From NCBI GenBank assembly GCA_047967505.1, contig CM106539.1: a stretch of 64,000 nt of DNA, one strand, 5' to 3'. Within the stretch, counting starts at the first letter, position 1; the number at the start of each line of letters is the position of its first letter. The notes under the pieces were generated by a model. The model was not told the DNA's origin. It did no database searches and saw only the letters and a program-made list of their open reading frames with translations. Positions 55,637-64,000 of this stretch are shown piece by piece. The position numbers and the translations under genes were made by a program. The DNA comes from Dipteris shenzhenensis. Its lineage: Eukaryota; Polypodiophyta; Polypodiopsida; Gleicheniales.

Positions 55637-56869
55637 GTTGACTCTGTGCCAACATGAACTTATGAAGAAAGAGAAGGTGTTACAACTTTGTGTTACAACT
55701 TCTAGACACAACTTTATGTTACGACTTTGTGTAACAACTTTGTGTTGCAAGTTTGTGTTACAAGTTTATGTTACGACTTTGTGTAACAACTTTGTGTAAC
55801 AACTTTGTGTTACATCTTCTACATGAAGAGAGAGAATGTGTTACGACTTTGTGACACAACTTTGTGTTACAACTTTGTGATACGACTTTGTGTTACATGC
55901 AGAGAGGGAAGCTCTCCAACTTGTATAAATACCCCATAATGGAATGAAGCCCACACTCTTGGGGCATTGTGTTGAGTCTACATTGGTATTCCAAGCATTT
56001 GTCTCAAGTGTCCATGCTTCCTTGCACTGCACGTCCAAAAGCATGTCCTAACCTTGCAACCCTTCTCCCCTCTCCTCCAACCCTGCAACCCATCCTCTCC
56101 CTCTCCTCCTCCCTCCTCCCTCCTCCTCCTCCCTCCTCCTCCCTCCTCCTCCTCCTCCTCCTCCTCCCTCCTCCTCCTCCCTCCTCCTCCTCCCTCCTCC
56201 TCCCTCCTCCTCCTCCTCCTCCTCCTCCCTCCTCCTCCTCCTCCTCTCTCCTCCCTCTCCCTCCTCCTCTTCCCTCCTCCTCCTTCCTCCTCTCTCTCTT
56301 ACTTCACCCATGCTCTTACACCTTCTTCCTCTCCCACTCCTATGCTTTCCTAAACCCTTAAACTCAATGATCTACGAGGGAGACGAGTTCTCCACCATGT
56401 ACTTTACTCTGAACCTTGGATCCTCCTCCTAACACTGAACTCCTTCTAAACCTTGGAACCTCCTTCTGAACCCTTGAACTCTTTCTAACCCTGAACTCTT
56501 TCTAAACCCTGGATCCTCCTTCTGAACCCTTGAACTCTTCCTAAACCCTGGAACCTCCTTCTGAACCCTTAAACTCCTCCTAAACCCTACAACGCCCAAT
56601 GAAGGCGAAAGCCTTCATTGCCCCAACAACAATGGTTTACGTGCCTTTTACACATGCTTGCATTATGTTTACTCACCACACTTAAGCCTGCATTATGTTT
56701 ACTCACCACACTTAAGCCTACGTCTCTCACCGGAACACGACTCGAGGTCCTAAGCTACATATATACTACAACGACAATTCCAATATATCTGTAGGTGACA
56801 AAAAGCCTCGGAACCCTGCAACATAGAATACCCAGCTCTTCCTACGGAAGCGGTAGGAAAGAGCCAACA
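55636..56869 (+). repeat. 5' LTR of the gypsy element
   Basis: 1,234 bp, TGTTGACTC...GCCAACA. Its U3 holds a variable array based on 'acaactttgtgtt' (55,675-55,890), then a TATA box, a block shared with three other LTR fragments in the window, a pyrimidine-rich tract (56,090-56,300) and 'aaccctggaacctcc' minisatellite units (56,410-56,590). Two tandem copies of a 33-bp unit occur near 56,660-56,725. Confidence 0.85.
55924..55931 (+). promoter_or_regulatory. LTR TATA box
   Basis: TATAAATA, conserved in the minus-strand LTR (25,323-25,330) but deleted in the fragments at 20,050 and 53,840. Confidence 0.6.
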
Positions 56870-56871
56870 TT

Positions 56872-56889
56872 TGGCGCCGTTGCCGGGGA
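56872..56889 (+). other. Primer-binding site for tRNA-Asp
   Basis: TGGCGCCGTTGCCGGGGA begins two bases after the LTR and is complementary to the 3' end of plant tRNA-Asp(GUC), the primer used by Athila/Tat-type elements. Confidence 0.9.
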
Positions 56890-57419
56890 GACTAGCGTCT
56901 CAAGTCGCGACGAGTAAACATGCGTAGGTAGGTATAAAAGCCACATGATGTACAATTAGGCTAGGTAGTAAACACGGTTGCGTAGAGCTTTCAATTACGA
57001 TCATTTTACCTTTTTACAGAAAGGCAAACCGAGCTCTCCATAAAAAGTTACGGCTCGGGAAGAGTTTAGGGTTAAACCCCTAAACCTAAACCCTAAACCT
57101 AAAATCAAACCTATAAAACCATCTCCACCCCCCTCATTCTTCATCTTCACTTTTTGCCTCCATTCTCTTCCACCTTCCGAGCCCCACGCAAGACACTCCT
57201 CCCTCTCCATCGACCGCCCCCTTACTCCTATCCTCGCCATGTAAGTGACATCGAGCCCTTCTTGCAGCAATGACCTAGCCTTCCACCCACCGTCCATTGT
57301 TCCGCGACAATCCCGTTCCATCGAGAAAGACTTGGAGAGCGTCAGGTAACCACTCCGCCTTGCTTTTCAAGTTCCGTCTTTCGGTTTTTTTTTTTTTTTT
57401 TTTTTTTTTTGTTGCTCTT

Positions 57420-58660
57420 TTACCCCTCCCCCTTCACCACCCTCTCCCCCTCTCCCCCTCCCCCTTCATCTCCACCCCCCCCCTCCCTCTCATCTCCCCC
57501 TCCCCCTCCCTCTTCATCCCCCCCTCCATCACCACCTCCCCCTCCCCCTCCCCCTCTTCATCCACTCCCTCTCCCCCCCCCTCCTCCATCCTCCCCCCCC
57601 CACCACCTCCCCCTCCCCCTCCCCCTCCACCACCACCTCCCCCCTCCCCCTCCCCCTCCCCTCTCACTCTCTCCTCTCTACCCCCTCGTTTTCTCTCTCT
57701 TTTCCACCTCCCCTCTCCCCCTTTCCCCCTCCCCCTCCATCACCACCTCCCCCCTCCCCCTCCCCCTCTTCATCTCCACCTCCCCCTCTCCCCCTCCCCC
57801 TCCACCACCTCCCCCTCTCCCCTCCCACCTCCCCCTCCCCCTCCATCTCCACCTCCCCCCTCCCCCTCCCCCTCCACCACCACCTCCATCTTCCCCCTCC
57901 ATCTCCACCTCCCCCCTCCCCCTCCCCCTCCACCACCACCTCCCCCCTCCCCCTCCCCCTCCCCCTCTCACTCTCTCCTCTCTACCCCCTCGTTTCTCTC
58001 TCTTTTCCACCTCCCCCTCTCCCCCTTTCCCCCTCCCCCTCCATCACCACCTCCCCCCTTCCCCTCCCCCTCTTCATCTCCACCTCCCCCTCTCCCCCTC
58101 CCCCTCCACCACCTCCTCCATCTCCCCCTCCATCTCCACCTCCCCCCTCCCCTCCCCCTCCACCACCACCTCCCCCCTCCCCCTCCCCTCCCCCTCTCAC
58201 TCTCTCCTCTCTACCCCCTCGTTTTCTCTCTCTTTTCCACCTCCCCCTCTCCCCTTTCCCCCTCCCCCTCCATCACCACCTCCCCCCTCCCCCTCCCCCT
58301 CTTCATCTCCCCCTCCCCCTCTCCCCCTCCCCTCCACCACCTCCCCCCTCCCCCTCCCCCTCCACCACCACCTCCCCCACCCCCTCTCTCTCTTTTCTCT
58401 CTCCTCTCTCCCACTTTCCCCCCCCTCGTTCTCTCTCCCACCCCCTCTCTCTCTCACTCTCTCCTCTCTCCCCCTCATTCCCTCCCTACCCCCCTCGTTC
58501 TCTCTCCCACCCCCTCTCTCTCTCACTCTCTCCTCTCTCCCCCTCATTCCCTCCCCCACCCCTTCTCTCTCTCTCCCCCTCACCCCCCTCGCCCCCCCAT
58601 CCCCCTCTCTCCCCTTCCCCCTTACCCCGCTCAACCCCCCATCCCACCCACCCCACCCCA
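57420..58660 (+). repeat. Pyrimidine-rich block with internal repeats
   Basis: Almost entirely C and T on the plus strand, built of CCCCCTCC-type units. The landmark 'ctctaccccctcgtt' recurs near 57,675, 57,979 and 58,209, showing units of about 304 and 230 bp. Confidence 0.9.
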
Positions 58661-59379
58661 CCCCCCGTCGCTCCCGCGGCGGCGCTCCGCAGAGACGCCG
58701 CCGTCGCCCGCCTACCACGCCCCCGCCCGCGCCTACCCCGCCCGCGGCGCCGCCGCCCCGCGCCCCGCGCGCACTCCAGCCGCGCCGCCCAACGCCCCCC
58801 CCGCCCGCGCAGCGCCCTCCTGCGCGGCCGCGCCGCCGCCCCGCGCCGCGCCCTCCTGCGCCGACCCACCCCCGCTCGCGCAGCGCCTCCTGCGCGGCCA
58901 CGCCGCCGCCCCGCGCAGCGACCTCCTGCGCCGCCCCGCCCGCCGCTCCCGCTCCCCGCGCCGCCCTCGCCCGCGGCGGCGCCCCCCGCCCGCCGCCCTC
59001 CCCGCTCGCCGCTCCCCGCGCGGCGGCGGTGCCCCCCGCCCGCCGCCCTCGCTCTCCACCCGCCGCCCTGCGGCGGCGACCCCGCTCCCCCCCGCCCCGC
59101 GGCGGCGCACGCAGCGCCGCCGCCCCGCGCACCCCGCCCAACCCCAACCCGCCCCGCCCCGCGCTCCCCCCGCCCGCCACCCCGCGCCCCCCGCCCGCGC
59201 AAACCCCCTCGCACCCCCCCTTGCACCCCCCTCGCCCCCCTCGCCCTCCCCTTCGCAACCCCCCTCGCACCCCCCTCGCCCTCCCCCGTTCCCCCCGCCG
59301 CGTCAAACCCCCCCCCCCCCCTCTGCGGGCGCCGCCGTCGGGCAGCCCCCCCCACACAAACAAAAAAAAAAAAATTAAC

Positions 59380-59650
59380 TAAACCTAACCAAACTAACCC
59401 TAACCTAACATTAACTCTAGGGTTAGTTTAACCACAGTTAGGTTAGTACTAACTACAGTTAGTATCTAACTACAGTTAGTATCTAACTACAGTTAGGTTA
59501 GTGCTAACTACAGTTAGTTAACCCGAGGTTAGTTTAGTTAGCCCTCAGTTAGATTAGCTACGTAGGTTAGGAGGTTAGGTTAGTTTAGTTAGCCCTCCGT
59601 TAGGTTAGACTAACTACAGTTAGTATCTAACTACAGTTAGTTAAACCTTC
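59380..59650 (+). repeat. 'aactacagttag' degenerate repeat
   Basis: Many imperfect copies of CTAACTACAGTTAG and TAGGTTAG; several units are themselves near-palindromic (CTAACTACAGTTAG-like). Confidence 0.85.
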
Positions 59651-60154
59651 CAGTTATCGTAACTGGGAGGATCTAGGTTAGTTACTCTAACTAGAGTCAC
59701 TTGGTTTCAACCCCTCGGTTGGACTTAAAGTCCATTCACACCACCATTAGGACCCCCCAAACGCCAAATTTACCCCTCCTTTAACCCCTCGAAACTCATC
59801 CGTTTGGGACCCAAATTGAACCCCGTTTGAACCCAGATTTCACACACGGAAACACCACGTTACGGGGTATTTTTCCAGCCCATTGCACACCATTTCGGCA
59901 TCCCTAGCACACATTCGTTCGCGCCCCCGTGTGGGCCTCATTTTGCATTAATTCACTCGTATTTTCACGCCGCGACCTCCGATTAACGATCCGCCTGCAC
60001 CGACACATTTCCCTACACACGTAGGACAATCCTAGGCACATTATTAACACGACGGTCCCTACACACACTAACATCACTCTAACTCTCCTAACGACACCAC
60101 CTCCACATCCGCACTTGGGGTAGCGATATCCCTGGCAAATCACGCACCATCTGC

Positions 60155-63124
60155 ATGCAGTTACGTTCCGGCCAACGACTTCGACTCCAACGCTCGCCCA
60201 ATCCGCAACTAACTCCACTGCAACAACCGCCCCCGCCAATCCTCTACCCCGAATTCCCCCCTGAGATTCAACAACTTCCTTTAACTCCTCCACGCCCCAA
60301 CATGGCTGGACGTCGTCCTGAGCATGATGGGGACATTGAGCTCGATGCCGAGGCTGACAACTTCTTCAATCGACGAAATCACAACAATCACGGCCGACGC
60401 CCCTTGGGAAAACTGGAACTTCCCAAATATAATGGTAGGGGAGACCCTGCTCGCTTCCTCCAACATTTTGATGCCGCATGTCGAGCAGGTGGTGATCAGT
60501 CCCATGAAACTAAGGTGGCTTGGTTTCCAATGGCCTTAACTGATGAGGCATCAGAATGGTACCTCGACCTTCTTGTGGAAGAACGTGCTACATGGGACCT
60601 ACTTCAAACCGAATTCAAACGTCGCTTTCAAACGGAAAGGCTACAAGATGATCCCGCTCTCCAACTCAGCAAGATCGAACAAGGCCGGAGGGAAGATGTA
60701 CGCACATACCTGGGAAAGATGAAGAGATTGATCGCCAAATGTGACCCACGCCCAGATGCAAAGCACCTCACGGCATGGTTCATAGCAGGCCTCAGAAAGA
60801 AAATCCGCAAGGAGATGAAAAAGATAAGTAGCTATGAAACATTCAGTGCTGCTCATGCGGCAGCCATTGACATCGAAGATGGCATGACAGATTCAGACAC
60901 TAGCAGTGATGATGCCAGGTCCAATACACGAGAAAAGCGCTCGAAAAAAGGTAAATCAAAGGACATTGCCGAACCATCCAATGAAGATCGCCTCGAGGCC
61001 ATGACCTTGAAGCTGAAAGAAGATATGATGCAGGCCATGGATCAAAAACTTCACTTGTCTCAGCCGCCAACTCAAACATATCCACGGCGAGAAAATGTCT
61101 GGTGCCCACACTGCTTGGCTAATCATACAGCAAATGAATGCCCAGTCCTAAGAGCAAGAATCAATGCACAAGCAAATCCACCGCCACGGTTGTGGTGCCA
61201 TATCTGTGTCGTCGGCGGCCATGATGAGACCAGTTGCATCTTCAACATGCGCAACAATCCGCCTCGACCACCACAATACCAAGCGGCACCCATGCCAGTA
61301 TACAGGCAACCGGCACTTGCACAAGCACCCCCAGCTCCGAGACTAAATCCTGTACCCGTTCGGACACAAGTCCCCCAATTACTCAGGAATCCGAATCCAC
61401 GACCGTATCCAAGAGCAGCAAATCCAGCTCCTCAGGCAGTTCCAATACATCAATTACAAGCCGAGGAAGTCGACTCGCTATTTGAGTATGAAGCAGAGTA
61501 CCCAGTGTACTACGTCGAAGGTGCAGAGGGTTTAATACCAGTCTATGCAAATCAAGTGCGACCCAACACATTTCGCGCACCAATCAAGTGTTACGGTTGT
61601 GGAGAAAATCATAGAATCGCAGAATGCCCTCATCGCGGTAGCCCAGCCACTTTCCAACCACTCTGCAGAGATTGTGGCATAGGACATGCCTGTATGGATT
61701 GTCCCATGAAAAATAAGGTCCCAGAACAAACAGAGGTTAAGCCCGACGTCCCCATCGGCATCATTGGGGTGGACCATCAAAGTCTGGGACCGGCAAGTCT
61801 AAGGTCACAACCTATCAATGTAATTACACGCCAACAGAAAGCGGCTACGAAGGACCCTATCATTCCGATCCAACCGAAGCGACTTCTGAGAAACAAAGCA
61901 CAAGTTCCTCCACCTCCGCCAAGCAATGAGCAGCCGAGTTCATCTACATCAACTCCCGAGCCTCGAATAAAAGAAGCTCCATTCCCGAATGCAGAGGTGG
62001 AGAAGGCTCGTTTTCAGGCACTTCAGCAATGGGTCCAAAATGAACAAGCTCAATTTGAGGCTCAGAAACAAGCTCAAGACCCACTCCATGACTTGGCCCC
62101 ACAAAGTATTGATACTGTACTCGAGCCTTTGTTCCAACAACAGACTCCACAACAGAATGTACCACCCCGTCAACTTGAAGGAGCTGCACTCTCTAGCATC
62201 CTGAGTTGCCCTGTGTCCATTCCCATCGGAATCCTCTTACGAAATTGTCCCAATCTCTGGGAGAGTTTCAAAGGATGGATTGAACTCGCAAATACCTCTC
62301 CACCTATGAACGACATTGATGATATCCCTGTGCGGATGGGTGAGAAAGATGACATACGCAACATCACTGTGCCTTTGATCCACAAGGCATATAATGAAAT
62401 CCAAGCCATAGTGGATGGTGGCGCAGGTGTCAATGTCCTATCAAAGGAGCTCTACGAAGAATGGGGTCTCCCACCAATGCAAAAGGCTAATTTCAACATA
62501 CGCCTTGCTGATGATTCACGGGCTAAACCCTTGGGAGTAGTGAATGGCGTGTCCACAAAGATCGCAGGAGTCCGCTTTTCCCTTCAATTCACAATCCTGG
62601 ATCTCCCCAAAAAGTCCTATCAAATCTTACTGGGACGTCCTTGGTTACGGGAAGCATCAGTCCTCCATGACTGGGGAACTAATAGATTGACAATCCAGAA
62701 TCGAGACACTGCAGTCAGGGTGAATGTGGGGACAGGAGCTATTAAACCCATTGTTCCTAGAGCATTGGATGACACATCTTCCACGACAATTTCGAGCAAA
62801 TCAGATCCCTTGCAACAGCATGCCATAGCAGGTGACTCACAAAGCAATGTCAATAACTGGATACAAACATTGGCAACCATTGACAACTGCCATTCATTAG
62901 ACCCCATCTTCTCACAGATAGATGTTAACACACTACAGGTTGATCCTCCACCGACACATGAAGAACCAATCGATCTAGAGATGCCTTTCTTTATGGCTGA
63001 CCTCGAATGGGATAATGAACCTGAAGAAGGTACCCATACCAATGATGACTCCGATTATCCTTGGGACCTTGAAACAGAGGCTGTGAATCTGCAATTGAAG
63101 ATCAAATCTTTGATAATGACCTAG
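60155..63124 (+). CDS. Gypsy gag-protease
   Basis: A 989-codon frame from an ATG at 60,155; a second candidate start is Met50 (MAGRRPEHDG). Domains: retrotransposon gag (about 95-235: FLQHFDAACRAGG, WYLDLLVEERATWDLLQTEF); a charged, lysine-rich segment (255-275); four zinc knuckles with cysteine starts at 317, 348, 479 and 504 (for example CHICVVGGHDETSC and CRDCGIGHACMDC); a Gln-rich helix (615-645); and a protease with IVDGGAGVNVLS (752-763) and LLGRPW (825-830). The protein's last about 13 residues are out of frame: comparison with 18,790-18,830 shows loss of one A near 63,092. The true continuation is the frame at 63,142-63,525. Four knuckles are more than the one or two usual in plant gypsy gag. 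Confidence 0.9.
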   Translation: MQLRSGQRLRLQRSPNPQLTPLQQPPPPILYPEFPPEIQQLPLTPPRPNMAGRRPEHDGDIELDAEADNFFNRRNHNNHGRRPLGKLELPKYNGRGDPARFLQHFDAACRAGGDQSHETKVAWFPMALTDEASEWYLDLLVEERATWDLLQTEFKRRFQTERLQDDPALQLSKIEQGRREDVRTYLGKMKRLIAKCDPRPDAKHLTAWFIAGLRKKIRKEMKKISSYETFSAAHAAAIDIEDGMTDSDTSSDDARSNTREKRSKKGKSKDIAEPSNEDRLEAMTLKLKEDMMQAMDQKLHLSQPPTQTYPRRENVWCPHCLANHTANECPVLRARINAQANPPPRLWCHICVVGGHDETSCIFNMRNNPPRPPQYQAAPMPVYRQPALAQAPPAPRLNPVPVRTQVPQLLRNPNPRPYPRAANPAPQAVPIHQLQAEEVDSLFEYEAEYPVYYVEGAEGLIPVYANQVRPNTFRAPIKCYGCGENHRIAECPHRGSPATFQPLCRDCGIGHACMDCPMKNKVPEQTEVKPDVPIGIIGVDHQSLGPASLRSQPINVITRQQKAATKDPIIPIQPKRLLRNKAQVPPPPPSNEQPSSSTSTPEPRIKEAPFPNAEVEKARFQALQQWVQNEQAQFEAQKQAQDPLHDLAPQSIDTVLEPLFQQQTPQQNVPPRQLEGAALSSILSCPVSIPIGILLRNCPNLWESFKGWIELANTSPPMNDIDDIPVRMGEKDDIRNITVPLIHKAYNEIQAIVDGGAGVNVLSKELYEEWGLPPMQKANFNIRLADDSRAKPLGVVNGVSTKIAGVRFSLQFTILDLPKKSYQILLGRPWLREASVLHDWGTNRLTIQNRDTAVRVNVGTGAIKPIVPRALDDTSSTTISSKSDPLQQHAIAGDSQSNVNNWIQTLATIDNCHSLDPIFSQIDVNTLQVDPPPTHEEPIDLEMPFFMADLEWDNEPEEGTHTNDDSDYPWDLETEAVNLQLKIKSLIMT

Positions 63125-63525
63125 CCATTCTGCATGCCCTAATGGCAGTTGAGCTCCCAAAAGTTGAACCTCCACAGTTGCATAACAGCAGACGATCCCG
63201 CAAGAAAGCTGCCGGAGGAAATCGCAGAAGAGCCAAGGCCGAGCACTTCAATGAATTCGAACGAGTCCAAACACGAATTGTGGAATTGTATCTTGCAAAG
63301 GCAGTCCCCTCAAAGTCAAAACCGCCACCTCTTGAATGGTCCCCTCAAGGACTGGAAGGAGTATGTGCAGCACATGAACCCTTACTTGGAAACACCTTGC
63401 CAGTGGAAAAGTTACCCCACAGTTCCCAACGTAAGAAGTTTCGGAAATATAAGCCACATGTGCGGATGAAGCTTGATCCAGAGACTTCAGATAAGAACGG
63501 AAAGAAGAGCCTAACAAATTACTAA
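63093..63525 (+). CDS. Continuation of the polyprotein after a -1 frameshift
   Basis: Reads IEDQIFDNDLAILHALMAVE, then a basic segment (RRSRKKAAGGNRRRAKAEHFNEF) and KKFRKYKPHVRMKL, matching the decayed copy at 18,800-19,200 where the two parts are in one frame. It stops at 63,523 because of a second frame change. Confidence 0.75.
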
Positions 63526-64000
63526 GTGCAACTATGCCACCCAGTACTCATGACACATCTCAAGCTAGTTCAACCCCATCAGAGGCCGATCTTCGAGAAG
63601 TGCCGGACTACTTTAAGAATTATACAAGTGGTAGTGCACCAATAGCAATGCCAAGACCAATCAGAGAATCTGAAGTTCAAGAAACCGATAGCATTGGAGA
63701 AACTCCAATCTATGAGGGACCGGCACAAACACGCACAATAAACCTCGCCCTTGAAGGGGAGGAAGAAAAGTTGGTTTTCATTGGGAAACAGCTCCGTCAA
63801 GAAGATGAAATCAAACTCAAAGAGCTCCTAATGGAATACCGTGACTGCCTCGCATGGTCATACAAAGAGATGAAAGGAATTTCACCAGAAGTGGCAGTTC
63901 ACACGATCCCTATAAGGGAAGGTGCTCGCCCTAAGGTATGTGGACCTTATCGCACAAATCCTAAATATGGCACCATGGTTTATGACGAGCTGGAAAAACT
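63495..64000 (+). CDS. Start of gypsy reverse transcriptase, open at the window end
   Basis: In the third frame, from about 63,495 with an ATG at 63,534, the reading is open to the last base: MPPSTHDTSQASSTPSEADL, YFKNYTSGSAP, then KLVFIGKQLRQEDEIKLKEL and YRDCLAWSYKEMKGISPE, typical of the region leading into gypsy reverse transcriptase (LPL.EG..P pattern represented by IPIREGARPK). It belongs to the same polyprotein as gag-protease but is displaced by two frameshifts. Confidence 0.8.

Larger units (their letters stand above)
56890..60154 (+). other. Untranslated leader with extreme low-complexity blocks
   Basis: No supported gene. It contains degenerate telomere-like 'ccctaaacct' (57,065-57,105), a T run (57,387-57,410), an almost pure pyrimidine block (about 57,420-58,660), a CpG-rich block (about 58,660-59,340), an A run, and a stretch of 'aactacagttag' repeats (59,380-59,650). 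Long open frames across 57,297-59,382 on both strands are by-products of the base composition. Confidence 0.8.
55636..64000 (+). mobile_element. Ty3/gypsy LTR retrotransposon, 5' part
   Basis: LTR, tRNA-Asp primer site, long leader, gag, protease and the beginning of reverse transcriptase; the element continues past the window. It interrupts the duplicated kinase: copy 1 reads ...tctagtttcagcc where this copy reads ...tctag|TGTTGACTC. The predicted target duplication is tctag. The reverse-transcriptase start (LAWSYKEMKGISPEVAVH) and primer site suit the Tat/Athila (OTA) branch. Two frameshifts in the coding part suggest this copy is defective. Confidence 0.9.

Noticed and set aside
57297-59382. 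Open frames of 693 and 657 codons (plus) and 388 and 289 codons (minus), rich in Pro/Ser/Leu or Gly/Arg
   Set aside because: They cover the pyrimidine-rich and GC-rich leader of the gypsy element. Stops are absent because of base composition; overlapping long frames exist in several phases and on both strands, with no domain.

Overview
The window looks like nuclear DNA of a land plant with a very large, transposon-rich genome. The evidence is plant-type Copia and Ty3/gypsy elements with initiator-Met and Asp tRNA primer sites, a plant-type LINE 3' end, spliced genes with GT-AG introns, long microsatellites and no bacterial gene organisation. Nothing fixes the species; a seed-free plant (fern-like) or a gymnosperm would fit.

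The main architectural feature is a direct duplication. Bases 1-21,855 reappear at 38,694-55,636, offset by about 38.7 kb at the left end. Copy 1 extends beyond the left edge of the window. Each copy carries, in order: a LINE tail, a relic Copia 3' end with LTR, decayed Ty3/gypsy RNase H and gag-protease, a roughly 1.25 kb segment with terminal inverted repeats and a 50-bp palindrome, several kb of anonymous AT-rich DNA, a pol-deleted gypsy derivative, an LTR fragment, and a protein-kinase gene. The copies serve as each other's empty site. A 5,624-bp Copia element sits only in copy 1 (11,101-16,724, 5-bp target duplication). A Ty3/gypsy element sits only in copy 2 (from 55,636 to beyond the window end) and cuts the second kinase in half. 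A 789-bp segment is present only in copy 2.

The Copia element is unusual. Between its 5' LTR and its gag-pol gene lies a second, different LTR with its own primer-binding site and a polypurine-like run in front, so it looks like a recombinant of two families. Its integrase has an in-frame deletion that removes the third catalytic acidic residue.

Between the two copies (22-38.7 kb) lie: a satellite with a 91+91+127 bp higher-order repeat; a truncated gypsy LTR ending at a 32-bp palindrome; a decayed coiled-coil coding region (minus strand); a divergent histone H3-like gene (minus strand); a divergently transcribed multi-exon gene of unknown function (plus strand); a decayed multi-exon gene with DDE-transposase-like features (minus strand); and a LINE lacking its reverse transcriptase. 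A family of four short foldback hairpins lies around the histone-like gene and in intron 1 of its divergent neighbour. In the two reading frames next to the histone-like gene the premature stops are almost all TAG.

The right end (55.6-64 kb) is the 5' part of the gypsy element: LTR, Asp-tRNA primer site, a 3.3-kb leader with an extreme pyrimidine-rich block and a CpG-rich block, gag with four zinc knuckles, protease, and the beginning of reverse transcriptase. Two frameshifts interrupt this coding sequence.
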